DNA of 64,000 nucleotides, from positions 13,503,246-13,567,245 of the forward strand of contig OW203773.1 in the NCBI GenBank assembly GCA_934045905.1, given 5' to 3'. The notes under the pieces were generated by a model. The model searched no databases. It was not told the origin of the DNA and saw only the letters and a list, made by a program, of their open reading frames with translations. Numbering within the stretch: position 1 is the stretch's first letter; the number at the start of each line of letters is the position of its first letter. The position numbers and the translations under genes were made by a program. Below, one piece after another: positions 50,838-62,384 of this stretch. The DNA comes from Leuctra nigra. Lineage: Eukaryota > Arthropoda > Insecta > Plecoptera > Leuctridae.

Positions 50838-51000
50838 AACTTCTTCCTGTAACGGATTTATAATTTTAACATTCTTGAAGAGTTCATGAGAAGAAATAAG
50901 AAAATAGTTATAAACAGATAAGTACATAATCATAATTATTGTTCCCTGTGATTATAGATGCATCAACAGCTAAGATGCTTTATTTCTGAGCATGCTTATC

Positions 51001-51280
51001 TAGTGGAGCGGTCGCTCCACGCCAGCCAAGTCGTACGGCGCGCGCACACTCTCATTTAAAAAGGCTGGAGCAACCCACTTTTACTGTAAGCATCAAAGTG
51101 GCATTTTCGGCCTACTGGATCTCAAAATTGGGAAATCTCACATTGTTGCGAAATCTCTTAATTTTGAGCTATGGCCCACCCCACCATATATACCAAATTT
51201 GGGAACAATATGATATGATGTTTGCGAGCTAGAGGGCCTTGAAAACAGTGAAATTGTACGGCTTTCTTCAGATAATAATG
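51001..51280 (-). repeat. Interspersed repeat, family C, minus copy
   Basis: Starts AGTGGAGCGGTCGCTCCACG and proceeds through GGCATTTTCGGCCTACTGGA to AGTGAAATTGTACGGC, the reverse of the copy at 53205-53470. Confidence 0.75.
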
Positions 51281-51284
51281 ACCA

Positions 51285-52235
51285 TAAAAAACACTCCGTG
51301 TAAAAATACCAGCCAAGTCACTTCAACTATAAAAAATATAGGAAATCTAACAAATTCAGCACTGAAAAGTAGTGATATCAAAAAATGGGCCAAGTCAAAA
51401 CATGATTTTAAAAACATAAATATACTTGGCGCATCGTGTATAAATAATAAAGACGTGTATGCCAAAAATCAAATGTAAATAAATATAAATAATATACCTT
51501 GATGTTCTAAAAAAAACGATGCGCCAAGTATTCGCACAATTAAGATCAGCTCTGCACCCTAGTGGTGGAGATGTGGTACTAGAGGAAGGGTGTACGCATT
51601 CAATTCTCCATAAGGAACGTGTAGAGTTTGGATACCTCTAGTTCATACACTATTAAACATAGAACCTTCAAAAAAGTAACGAGTATAGAAAAGATGAAGC
51701 TTTATCGATCTGTCACCTCAGAATTTTTCTCCGAGGTTAAATTGCAGCGTAATAATCGTTCAAACATGTAATGCATCAGCCAATCAGAGGACAGGAAATG
51801 GTCCAACGGACCAATCAGGCTACAGTATAAGCCGTATTTGCTTCATACGGAAAGTTATTTTAGAATTATTTAGACACAAAAAAGACATTTCTGATGTGAC
51901 AGATCGAAAAAGCATAATCTTTTCTATACTCATTACAATTTTTATGGTTCTATATTAAATAGTGTATGAAGTAGAGGTATCCAAACTCTACAGGTACCTT
52001 ATGGAGAATTGAATGCGTACACCCTTCCTCAAGTACACATTTCTACCACCAGAGTGCAGAGCGGAAGCTTTATTTAGCGAATATTTCGGTTTTTAAAATC
52101 ATGTTTTGACTTGGCCCATTTTTTGATATCACTACTTTTCAGTGCTGAATTTGTTAGATTTCCTATATTTTTTTTATAGTTGAAGTGACTTGGCTGGTAT
52201 TTTTACACGGAGTGTTTTTTAAGGGGACATCACTT
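51285..52235. mobile_element. Family B foldback, copy 2, with insertion in its loop
   Basis: The outer arms AACACTCCGTGTAAAAATACC and complement match copies 1 and 3. Between them lies a second foldback at 51548-52068. Confidence 0.8.
51548..52068. mobile_element. Foldback nested in family B copy 2
   Basis: GCTCTGCACCCTAGTGGTGG and CCACCAGAGTGCAGAGC are the ends; inner arms share GGGTGTACGCATTCAATTCT and its complement. Confidence 0.75.
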
Positions 52236-52239
52236 CTTT

Positions 52240-52750
52240 TTTTAGATGATTTTCACACTTGTAACACAAATCGGAGCAACAATGACTATCTCCTTTAAAA
52301 AAATAATCCATTTCCGATTTGGTTACTTAGAAAACATGCGTTTGGTACTAAATAATGCTTAAAATGATATTCAATGAGGAATAGCGAAAGCTTCGTTCCA
52401 ATCGGTCCAGCCGTTTTCGAGATATGGCATCACTTCCGGTTAACAAAATGGCGACTGAAATCACTGCCACCAAGAAATAATTTGTATAAATGTTTTGTAT
52501 CATTATAAGCCTTCTGGATTTGTAGTTATATAGAAAGAGGTGATTAAAGTCTGATTTTTCATTTTATGACGTCATTTCCGGTTTTGGTAATAGTAAATGT
52601 ATATTTTGACTATTGATATTTCATATAGAGGACAGTCTGAATCGATTGGCGCAAATCTCGTTTCGATCGGTAAAGCTGTTTTTGAGATATGACGTCACTT
52701 CCGGTTTCAAAATGGCGGCACAAAAAATTCATAGGGGCAAGGTATCTTCA
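52240..52750 (+). repeat. Interspersed repeat, family G, copy 3
   Basis: CAATCGGTCCAGCCGTTTTC, GACGTCATTTCCGGTTTTGG and TTCAAAATGGCGGCACAAAA are shared with the other copies. It directly follows family B as at 11811. Confidence 0.65.
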
Positions 52751-53195
52751 GGCAGACAAACCGAGAAATATTTTAAGTTGATCGGTCATACAGTTCTGGT
52801 TTAAATTTCAAAAAGCACATGAAATATTTTTTTAATTTTTAACCAATGGGAGGATTTGGCTGAAAATTTGTAAAATAAGAGACAATGTTGGTCTTAATGA
52901 CCATGCAAAATATAAGGTTGATCACATTTGTCGAAGACCATTTTCATTTTTCAGCCTATCAGGAGATGTTTATTTAAATTTTAACCAATCAATGGATTTC
53001 AAAAAAAATTTGGGTCAGCAAACAGAAAAGGTTGTCTCTACATGTGTGCAAAATTTCAGATCGATAGGTGAAACGGTGCGACTTCTATTGCTCCAGATAG
53101 CAGCCAAAAGTAAAAACAAAAAAAAATAAAAAAAAAAAAACAGAGGTCCGTGTCAAAAGAGTCAAAAGGAGACGCTCGCTTCGCTCGCTCAATTA
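52751..53195 (-). mobile_element. Helitron-like family F, truncated copy 4
   Basis: The right end GACGCTCGCTTCGCTCGCTCAA followed by TTATTATTA is intact; the hairpin/CTAG end is missing. The interior contains GGGAGGATTTGGCTGAAA. Confidence 0.55.
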
Positions 53196-53204
53196 TTATT
53201 ATCT

Positions 53205-53473
53205 GAAAGCCGTACAATTTCACTGTTTTCACGGCCCTCTAGCTCGCAAAGGGCGTAACCTATTGCTCCCAAATTTGGCATATGTGGTGGGGTGGGCCAT
53301 AGCTCGAAATTAAGATATTTCGCAACAATGTGAGATTTCTCAATTTTGAGATCCAGTAGGCCGAAAATGCCACTTCGATGCTTACAGTAAAAGTGGGTTT
53401 GCTCCAGCCTTTATATGAGAGTGTGCGCGCGCCGTACGACTTGGCTGGCGTGGAGCGACCGCTCCACTAGATT
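53205..53473 (+). repeat. Interspersed repeat, family C, intact copy
   Basis: Runs from AAAGCCGTACAATTTCACTG to TGGAGCGACCGCTCCACTAG, followed by an ATTCAG hexamer repeat. It serves as the reference for this family. Confidence 0.75.
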
Positions 53474-53499
53474 CAGATTCAGATTCAGATTCATCTTCC

Positions 53500-54130
53500 A
53501 ATAAATTCCGCGGTCTCCGCCACAGCCTAAACGGCTGGGTCGATTGACCCGAAATTTTCACCACATATACAACTCGTCTGCCTGATGATACCTTGCCCTT
53601 ATGAATTTTTTGTGCCGCCATTTTGAAACCGGAAGTGACGTCATATCTCAAAAACGGCTAAACCGATCGGAACGAAATTTGCGCCAATCGATTCAGACGG
53701 TCCTTTATATGAAATAACAACAGTGAAATTAAAGTTTTCTAATTACTGAAACCGGAAATGACGTCATAGTTTAGCGAAATCTGCCTAAATTCACTTCCCC
53801 TTTATATAAAAACCAACTACATATTCAGAAGGCTTATAATGAAATATTAGTATTTATATACATAATAATACAATGTGTAAGAACTTTCAGCCGCCATTTT
53901 TAAAACCGGAAGTGATGCCATATCTCGAAAACGGCTGGACCTATTGGAACGATGCTTTCGCAATTCTTCATGGCATATCACTTTAAGTTTATATTTAGCT
54001 CCAAACAAAATTTTTCTTAGTAACTAATTCGGAAATGGCGTATTTTTTTAAAGGAATTAAGGAATTATCCATTGTTGCCCCAATAAGTTTTACAAGTTGT
54101 GTAAATAAACTAAAAAAATACGTGATATCC
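53500..54130 (-). repeat. Interspersed repeat, family G, minus copy
   Basis: CGCCATTTTGAAACCGGAAG, GACGTCATATCTCAAAAACG and GCCAATCGATTCAGACGGTC are the reverse of the family G phrases. Confidence 0.65.
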
Positions 54131-54525
54131 CTATAAAAAACACTCCGTGTAAAAATACCAGCCAAGTCTCTTCAACTAAAAAAAAAATATGAAATCTAAA
54201 AATTCTGCACTGAAACGTAGTGATATCAAAAAATTAGCCAAGTCAAAACTTTATTTGAAAATTAAAATATACTTGGCGCATCGTTTTTTTAGGGCATTGT
54301 AGGTATACTATAAGTATATATGTATTTATATCTAGCCTATACTTCTAAGCTATTTATATACACGATGCGCCAAGTATTTTTTAATTTTCAAATAAAGTTT
54401 TGACTTGGCTAATTTTTTGATATCACTACGTTTCAGTGCAGAATTTTTAGATTTCATATTTTTTTTTTAGTTGAAGAGACTTGGCTGGTATTTTTACACG
54501 GAGTGTTTTTTATGGGGATATCATT
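54131..54525. mobile_element. Family B foldback, copy 3
   Basis: The arms AACACTCCGTGTAAAAATACC and complement with CTTGGCGCATCG at the centre are close to copy 1. Confidence 0.85.
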
Positions 54526-54741
54526 ACTGTAACAACGCTTTTCAAATATAGTACTAGTCTATAGCGCTGTATAATTTAATGTAGTTTAAAGTGTTTTTTT
54601 CTGGACATTTGTATTTCCACAGTCAAGTTCTTGTATATAGCGTGTGAGATTGGTGATTTTTTATGTTTTGTTTCTAAACTATGAAAATATAATAAAGAAA
54701 AGTAAAAAACATACATAATATATAAAAAAAAATTGTGAAAA

Positions 54742-54850
54742 TGTTTAACGTTGCACTGTCCTGCATCTAGGATGGGGGGTTGGAAGGAGGCGGTCGTGGT
54801 CTATTAGTAAGGAACCTTCCCAACATTTGCCTCTCTACTGAGAGAACCCA
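54742..54850 (-). mobile_element. SINE fragment
   Basis: TTGCACTGTCCTGCA, GGAAGGAGGCGGTCGTGG and CCCAACATTTGCCTC match the SINE body at 60905-61190 in the same orientation; the tRNA-like head is absent. Confidence 0.6.
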
Positions 54851-55351
54851 CTAACAAAACCATGATCGTATTCCTCAGGCGCGTGGGATCGGTTTCTATA
54901 TGGGGGGGGGGGGGGGGGGGAGGGGTTGATTTGAATGTGATTCTTGGACGATAAATTTAATTCTTTGGAATGAATAAGGGGTTAGACTGCTCGAGTGGGG
55001 GGATATCCCTTCCCTTTTCCTACACGTCCGATCGTCATTGGAGACTGTTGCAAAACAGTGTAACGTTGACACAAATTATTATATAATATTCGAGTGATAC
55101 TTGAGTTTTGTATTGATAAAGTTTGTGAGGTTAAGGTGCTGCAAACGCGAGCGATTTTGCTGCCTTTTGTAGACACTTTTTTTGGATACGATTGGAGACG
55201 AAACGGGTTGACCAAATAATTTTAAATTTTAATCATGATTAGATAAAATACTAACTCAGGGTTATCCCTCGGTACATTTTTAATTTTTTGTTTCGTTAAT
55301 AAGTAATTAATGGGTGTATTTTTGGTGAAAAATTGCATTTCTTTGTCTCTC

Positions 55352-55516
55352 TGGAGGCCAATTCTTGAGTTTTCATGTTTTGAAACCATGTGTGGTTTCA
55401 TTGTTTAAAACGTAAAAAAGTTGACAACTATTGCTTAGCCTTCAACTTTTTTACGTTTTAAACAATGAAACCACACATGGTTTCAAAACATGAAAACTCA
55501 AGAATTGGCCTCCTGG
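55352..55516. mobile_element. Foldback MITE, near-identical to 25652-25828
   Basis: GGAGGCCAATTCTTGAG arms around TTGACAACTATTGCTTAGCC, almost identical to the copy beside gene 3. Confidence 0.88.
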
Positions 55517-55591
55517 GTGCCATTTAAAATTAAATTTCAAAAATGTGTATAAGTGAAAACCCTAAGTTTTTCTTTTATCTAATCATGATTA

Positions 55592-55950
55592 AGAGGGCTT
55601 GGTAGTGAGCGTGGGCCTTGACGAGTTTTTTAATCGATTTTTATCAATATCTTTTTCCAGTAATTTTCTAAATACTCATTTATTTAGTAAATTAGTACTA
55701 AAAAATACTAAATACTAAATTAGTTTATTTAGTTTATTTAGTTTAGTATTTAGTAATTACTAAATTTTCGGGTTCTAAACACCTGTTGGACACAATAAAA
55801 CTAATAGCTTATTCCAAACTATGAAGTTATTTTCATTGAACTGTTCTGAATACTCGTACAAAGCCTTATTTTGTTAACAATTACATTGGTAAAAGATATT
55901 GATAATAATCGATTAAAAAACTCTTCAAGGTCAAACTCACTACCCAGCCG
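55592..55950. mobile_element. piggyBac-like MITE, family A, copy 3
   Basis: GAGGGCTTGGTAGTGAGC at the left and CACTACCCAGCCGTC at the right, with TTAA on both sides. The centre is an AGTATTTAGTA-rich loop. Confidence 0.8.
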
Positions 55951-56203
55951 TCTTAAAATTTGAGATCAATTGGTTTACGGGTTTCGTCTCCAATCTTATC
56001 GGATATGTGTCATGGTTTGAGCGGTTTTGTTCAATCCGGCGCCTCATTAACGATGCAATAAGCAAAAATCAAAAAAGTGTTACTAATATACAATCAGACT
56101 GCTCATGTGAACATCCTTTTAAAGCTACACCCAAAGTCTTATGAAACAATTTTTCTCTCTTAATTTTCTAAAACGGCCGAGCGCTTGTATCACCGTAAAG
56201 CTT

Positions 56204-57194
56204 CAGTGTTGCACACAAATGTCGCGAATGCCATGGAAAGCTTGCCAACTATTATTCTATTATAATAATAATAATGTCTACTTCAAACAGGAAGGTGTGT
56301 TACAAGTGAGAATTAAAGAGCAACTTGACATTTAAAAGAATACTGTTACAAAATAATATTATCTTGAACAATTACAGCAACATATCCTATTAGTACTTTA
56401 CCTTTATTGCTGCTACGCTAAGGTTGAAGATATTAGAAACTCGCTCTTTCAGCTCTTAGAACTGCTATTAGGCCGGTGTTCTAATGTTATGGGATTAAAT
56501 AATCAACCTTATAGTCATTAAACATGGGGGTGAAGTTCTAGCTTGTTATGTAGGGAGATGCATTTAATTAGATACTCTCATATGATGTGGATAGGATGAT
56601 TGCTTGCTGATTACGGTCATTTATACACACATAAGCAAGAGAAGGCAGATCCTAGCACAGAATGTAACAAAACATGAACGTCCACTGAGCGGGGCGAGGG
56701 GGGGGGGGGGGGGCAAGAGTGGGCGATTGCCCTCCTCCCCTGGATGTTAGGAAACGTAAAGATTTTGTAGGGTTTAATGTTTAATTTCATTTTGTACATT
56801 TTGTACACTAAAAAAAATTGAAGTGTTAAAAAACCAAAAAATACCCTGCGGGGCAAGGTGGAAACATGCCCTCCACCACCCAAAAGTGTCAATTTTTTAA
56901 AATATTTAATCGAGAAAATACACCTCAACGTCTTAAGTGATTTCAAAGTTTCCAAAAACGTACCTTTTCGAACGTCAAGTCAGTTTGAACTAATTATTAT
57001 CGGTTAATAGAATATATTTAGTAATTGAGGTGGTCTTCTATCTTAGAACTTCTTCTGCAGTCTACAATAGCGCAGGTAACCATTAATAATATCAACAAAA
57101 TACCGAAACACGATTGATATCCGTTCTGACAGTGACATGTTACACAACAAGATGGCCGCTTAACAATTAGACGATGTCACTTTGAATATCGCAA
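56204..57194. other. Mostly unassigned, with one G-tract insertion
   Basis: At 56690-56880 a G homopolymer, GATTGCCCTCCTCCCC and CCCTGCGGGGCAAGG resemble the interiors of the GC-tract hAT-like elements; ends are not defined. No gene was found. Confidence 0.4.
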
Positions 57195-58019
57195 TACAAA
57201 ACACATAGTTGAGCGAGCGTAGCGAGCGTCTCCTTTCGGCTCATTTGGCACGGACCTCTGTTTTTTTTTTTTTTTTTCTGTTGGGTGAGGCTGTACAAGT
57301 CAGAGTTTTTCTTCGATCGATCTGAAATTTTGCACACATGTAGAGACAACCTTTTCTGTTTGCAGGCCCCAAATTTTTTTTAAATCCATTCATTGGTTAA
57401 AATTGAAATAAACATCTCCTGATAGGTTGAAAAATGAAAATGGTATTCGATAAATCTGATCAAATTCATATTTTGGCTATACAGGTCAGAGTTTTACTTT
57501 GATCTAGCTGAAATTTTGCACACATGTAAAACCAACCTTCTCTGTTTGCAGACCATAATTTTTTTGAAATCCATTAATTGGTTAAAATTTAAATAAATAT
57601 CTCCTGATAGGCTGAAAAATGAAAACGGTCTTCGATAATTCAGATCAAACTCATATTTTGCATGATCATTAAGACCAACATTGTCTCTTATTTTACAAAA
57701 TTTCATCCCAATCAGTTAAGAACGTATGAACTTATTAACATTTTTAATATCTGTCAGTAATGAAGTATCAAAATGAATGTTTTCCAGTGCCAATTGGATT
57801 GAATCTGATTTGTTTTATTTTAACCAGGGTTCTTAGATGCTTAGATGTTATTTTCAAGTTTCAATGAAAAGCATAATAATATGTTGTGTTGATTGAGTTA
57901 TCATATTTCAATTCAATATGGATGTATATGTTTTCTGTGCTTGTGTACGCATTTCCGGTTCGAGAATTTGCATGTCCCCGTACTCGCTCACCAACGCGTT
58001 ACACTGAGCGTTTTCCTAG
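57195..58019 (+). mobile_element. Helitron-like family F, copy 5
   Basis: In this orientation the element reads from TTGAGCGAGCGTAGCGAGCG to CAACGCGTTACACTGAGCG, TTTTC and CTAG next to a T. About 250 bp containing TCAGAGTTTT(A/T)CTT(T/C)GATC and CACACATGTA are tandemly repeated inside. Non-coding. Confidence 0.65.
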
Positions 58020-58049
58020 TATTATATTAGTCTATTTTATGGTCTAGAG

Positions 58050-58185
58050 CTCATAAAATGGAGTGGAGAAAATTAAAATTAAATGGCAATGTATTAAATA
58101 TTTTATACAAGAAGCAGGAAGGAGGCCCATAAAATAGCTAATACATTGTCATTTAATTTTAATTTTCTCCGCTGCGCTTTTTGTA
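58050..58185. repeat. Small inverted repeat
   Basis: GGAGAAAATTAAAATTAAAT and ATTTAATTTTAATTTTCTCC face each other. Confidence 0.65.
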
Positions 58186-58257
58186 TTATTCAATATTTGC
58201 ACGTGATGTCATCTCATTGTTGCGAGTACTTGTGTAACATGTCAATTAACTCATACA

Positions 58258-58440
58258 CCCTGGACAGCTCCGATAGCTCTGGATTTTGACTCTGGATTTG
58301 CACTCTGGATGGCCCGGGTTCGATTCCCGTGGCTTTTCTTCCTGAGGAAGATGTTTCTTGGTTCCCTCAGTCGGACACAAATAAAGGGAAGGTTCCCTAC
58401 TTATAGAGCACATTGCCTCCTTCCTACCGTCCATCCTTAC
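58258..58440 (+). mobile_element. SINE with tRNA-like head
   Basis: A GATAGCTCTGGATT-type A-box region and the perfect B box GGGTTCGATTCCC are followed by the family body (CCTCAGTCGGACACAAA, AAGGTTCCCTACTTATAG). Confidence 0.6.
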
Positions 58441-58479
58441 CTATTTTACTATAGCGTAACTTCGATGTTGCAGCCCACG

Positions 58480-58930
58480 CAATTGCAGGGGGGATGGGGG
58501 GGGGACAGGGCTGGGGGGCCAACATTTTGGATCGAATTAATACCATAAAAACCAAACGTCGATTGATAGTAAGAGAAATAGAAGTAATTTGAAGAATCTA
58601 AATGATCAAATCGACCAAAATTTGTGTTTCAATCGCGCTAAAATGCACTAATTCATACATTATTTGGCCTGCGCGGCCCGGACCCGCGTAATGCTCTGGG
58701 GGTCTGGGGCTCTCCAGACCCAATTCTCAGGTTGATAAATCGGACCCGAGGTTACACTTTTTACTAAAAAAATCCACACGCGCAAACTGGATTAAAAAAA
58801 TTTAAGAATGAACGAACACAAAAAGATGAGCAAAAATATATTTGATGTATATACGATAGGCAATTAAAAAGTATGAGGAGGGGGCAAAATATATCCTGCG
58901 GGGCTCCCGAAATCTGAAGTTACACGCCAC
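58480..58930. repeat. GC-tract insertion, ends partly defined
   Basis: G runs at 58489-58517, GGGGTCTGGGGCTCTCCAGA and CCTGCGGGGCTCCCG lie before TACACGCCACTGA, which resembles the reverse of a CAGTGGCGT hAT-type terminus. Confidence 0.45.
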
Positions 58931-58940
58931 TGACCTAATT

Positions 58941-58959
58941 AATCATCATCATCATTCAT

Positions 58960-59040
<81 letters not shown>

Positions 59041-59100
59041 AATCATAATCAATCATCCGTCATAGAATAGCTGCAGAACAATACGACGTTAAACACCTTT
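58941..59100 (+). repeat. ATC microsatellite within a SINE remnant
   Basis: About 115 bp of ATC repeats are followed by AATCATCCGTC and AGCTGCAGAACAATACGACG, which is the SINE tail. The intact SINE carries ATCATCATCATAATC at the same place, so the microsatellite probably grew from it. Confidence 0.75.
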
Positions 59101-59478
59101 AAATTATAAAAATCTGCTGTTAATTATATCTATAGATGTTTACCTTTATCATTATCACTATGAATATTGAAAGTTGTGATAAATGTTTCTCGAAACAGCT
59201 GCTGCAAGTGGTAACGCAATCTACCCATCTTCCGCAATCACCCACTCCAGTGCCAGTGCATTTTATAAACTCACACCGCAAACCACTGCCTTCTTAACAT
59301 GATTGTTTCACGACTTTCTCTGTGAATCACAAGGCTGTGAAGAGGAAAAATCTTTTAATTGGAAACATGATGAATATTGTCTTTTCCATTGACGTATCAT
59401 GAATTATTATCATATTGTTTTGCATGTCGTTGGTTTTGTCATAGGTCGATGGAAGTCAGTCCATGAAGGGATGGTGTA
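59101..59478. other. Unassigned stretch
   Basis: AT-rich with CCACTCCAGTGCCAGTGC near 59240. No gene or repeat recognised. Confidence 0.4.
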
Positions 59479-59788
59479 CAGGCGCGTAGGAAGGGGGGGG
59501 GGGAAGGGGGGAAAATCACCCCCTCTGACACAATTCCCCTCCCTATGTTCTTATACATTTATGTGTCAAGAAAAAAATTTGCTTAAAAAGTGTTAAAATC
59601 GCATAGAAATGCACCAAATTGATGTCCGAAATTCAAAAAATTTCCGGGGCTGTGCGCCCAGGTCCCGCATTTTGCTAGGGGGCCCTCCCCCCAGACCCCC
59701 CATTGTCTTCGTGGACACTAGTATTTCCAGCACAAGTTCTTCTACAATATTATTCCCCCCTATTTCAAATTTAGTTCCTACGCGCCTG
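59479..59788. mobile_element. hAT-like MITE
   Basis: CAGGCGCGTAGGAAGG and AGTTCCTACGCGCCTG are the ends; flanks ATGGTGTA and ATGGTATA differ at one of 8 positions. The interior shares TGCACCAAATTGATGTCCGA and TTTCCGGGG with 23920-24030. Confidence 0.8.
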
Positions 59789-60904
59789 ATGGTATATTGT
59801 TACAAAATGAAACATTTGCACCAAGTCATTTGATGACCAGGGAGGGGGGGAGGGAAGGACCACCCTAGCACTAGCACAATATGGGCCCGGGGCGCGAATA
59901 TTTTTCTAGCAAATACTTCGTAAATAGGAGAAAAAATTATTTTTATAAGATTCCAGTTTTAAAATTTTGTATGTGAAATAAATGGTTGATGCGACTGGAT
60001 TATGTTTTCAAATGTCATTCACGATAGTTCTGGAATGAAATTGGGGTCTTGGAAACCCTCTTGAGTAAAAAAGTTTCGATTTTTTTAATTCGAAATAGCG
60101 CATATTTTCTGATAATATCCGTCATTTTACTCATGTAATAGCTGTCAGAACACAGTATGTATACTACACTCCTAAATCAGAGTTCTGTTTGTATAAATAC
60201 CTAAGTAAGTTATTAGAATTTTTGTCACAGTCAATTTACGTCCCATTTACGAAGTATTTGCCAAAAAAAAGTATCTCGTCCGGCGCGCGCCAGCATCGGA
60301 AATTTGTTCAAATTCCAGAAATGGATTTGATGCTTTTCTACGCTATTTTTACGCTATTTTTAACCTATTTTGATCTCGACAAATGGGCGTCTAAAAGGAT
60401 AAAATTAGCAAATTCTCTTTATTATTTTATTAGCCATGGAGGGATGCAACTATATTGGAGACGAAGGACGGAAATTTAGGCGAAATTTCAAACAATTACT
60501 TACGTTTGAATAAACTATAGCAAATAACGTAATCTATGAAAAAACTCATACTCTCCCAAATTATTATCAAATATCCACAGAAAATTACCTTAGTTGCTTT
60601 GTAAAGTTTAATGATGATCTTATAATTGTACTGCAAGGTTTTCTCAATGCAAAAATAGTCTAACATGATGAAACTACCAGTATAAATGCTCAGAAAACAA
60701 AAATAATTAATAATGTTCAATAATATTCTGATGGTTGAATAATGATCGCTTGATCAATGAAACTGGTTAAACACTCCAGATCGAGTCATACATCGGATGG
60801 GATTTCCTAGCAACAACAGGTGTCATGTCATCTGACTATGATTCCATATCACGAGACAAGAAGGATGATCTGCGGAAAACTTCAAGTTTTATTGGCAATA
60901 TGTT
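59789..60904. other. No identified gene
   Basis: A 96-codon ORF at 60189-60479 (contains KWASKRIKLANSLYYF) has no recognisable domain and no splice or promoter support. The rest is AT-rich. Confidence 0.4.
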
Positions 60905-61190
60905 TTTTTTGTCTGGGGCTTAACGTCGCACTGTTCTGCAGCGAGGCTAATGGCGACGGATGAATGATTATGATGATGATTGGGAGATGATGGTGAAGAG
61001 TAGGCAAGGATGGAAGGTGGGAAGGAGGCGGTCGTGGCCTATTAGTAGGGTACCTTCCCAGCATTTGCCTGTCGACTGAGGAAAAACCACGAAAAAGCCC
61101 AGGCAGGAAGGACGGCTGTGGGAATCGAACCCGGGCCGCCGGAATACAAGTTCAGAGCGTTACCACTCAGCCATACCTGTTCCGTAAACA
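60905..61190 (-). mobile_element. tRNA-derived SINE, reference copy
   Basis: On the minus strand: A box TGGCTGAGTGGTAACGC, B box GGGTTCGATTCCC, then the body with CCTCAGTCGACAGGCAAAT, GGTACCCTACTAATAGGCC, an AT-rich CATCATC segment, CTGCAGAACAGTGCGACGTT and an A-rich tail. The tRNA part resembles leucine/serine-type tRNA. Five other partial copies occur in the window. Confidence 0.75.
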
Positions 61191-61885
61191 ATAAACATAT
61201 TATATTATGTAATTCCTAGGCACATTGCTTCAAATACCTTATGGATAAGAATGCCATGATTAGCAATAGTGAGGCTTTTCTTGTTTTGCCAAATAATGTC
61301 AAAATGTATTAAAACCAGTAAGGCACCTAACTCTTGGCCCCATTATAAGACGGGAGTTGCAAGGAGTGCTTTAGGTATTTGACTTTCCACAAAAACAGCT
61401 AGCTTGGTTTATTAACTCTCCCCTCCCCCCACCACCATATTGAAGTATCGTTGAATTTTCTTTCATAATTAAATTCATTTTCAATCGTTATCATGTTCAA
61501 TGACAAATTTTGAAATGAAATGTCGACCCATTCAGTTGGGAAATCACATAGTATGACTAAGTATACTATGTCAGCAGCAATATATGTCAGCAATACCAAC
61601 GTATAATTGATGTAAGCACAGCAATTTTATCAGCAATGTTAAATATATTTACTAAATGGTTATAAATTGCTATGTTTCCAGGGATTTCCCGTCTTTCTCT
61701 TGGGCTTTTCACAAGGCTTCGATAATTAAATCGTATAAGATGTCTTGTATTATATTCCTGTCCAATTTTCCTGTAATCTTCGATTTTTTTTCTGAAACTA
61801 ATAGTGCCTCTTTAGCATACTTGCAGAGTTAATCACACAATGCTATTTCTTGATCGATATCAAAAACAACTTGTAAACTTGTGTA
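61191..61885. other. Unassigned AT-rich stretch
   Basis: ATGTCAGCA occurs twice within 20 bp near 61570-61590. No gene. Confidence 0.4.
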
Positions 61886-62384
61886 CAGTGTTGTGATTAG
61901 ATATTTTTTTATCTATGGATAAAGATAAAGATAACCTGCCAAAAATTTATCTAGATAAGATAATAGATAAATTTCCAAGCAATCATCTAGATAATAAATA
62001 AAGATAAAAAGTAATTATCTAGATAATTGCAATAGATAAAAGATACAAAAAAATACTGTTATCTAATTATTTTCGAATCCTAAAATTATTCAGAACTCGA
62101 TTTTTTTTAAATGGGACCGTCAAAACAAGCCAACTAATGCGACTAAACGGGGATGATTTTCCTTTTTCATATCATCTGACATTTAGGCTGCTGCATGTTC
62201 ATACATACAAATACATTTTGAATTTTTTATTTTTTATCTAGATAATTGACAATAGATAAAAATATTTTTATCTAGATAAAGATAACTAATTATTTAATAA
62301 TCTAGATAAGATAATAGATAAAAAAATAACTATCTAGATATAATTGTCTAGATAATTTTATCTAGATAGTAAGTCACAACACTG
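61886..62384. mobile_element. hAT-like MITE with TATCTAGATA interior
   Basis: CAGTGTTGTGA and TCACAACACTG form the ends, flanked by the perfect 8-bp duplication CTTGTGTA. The interior repeats TTATCTAGATAA palindromes. Confidence 0.93.

Larger units (their letters stand above)
55131..56203 (-). mobile_element. MITE family H, copy 3, with two nested insertions
   Basis: Starts AAGGTGCTGCAAACGCGAGC and ends GCGCTTGTATCACCGT, the reverse of copies 1 and 2. It is split by a foldback at 55352-55516 and by family A copy 3 at 55592-55950. Confidence 0.75.

Noticed and set aside
60189..60479. 96-codon ORF with hydrophobic and basic segments
   Set aside because: Composition matches the surrounding AT-rich DNA and no domain, promoter or splice evidence was seen.
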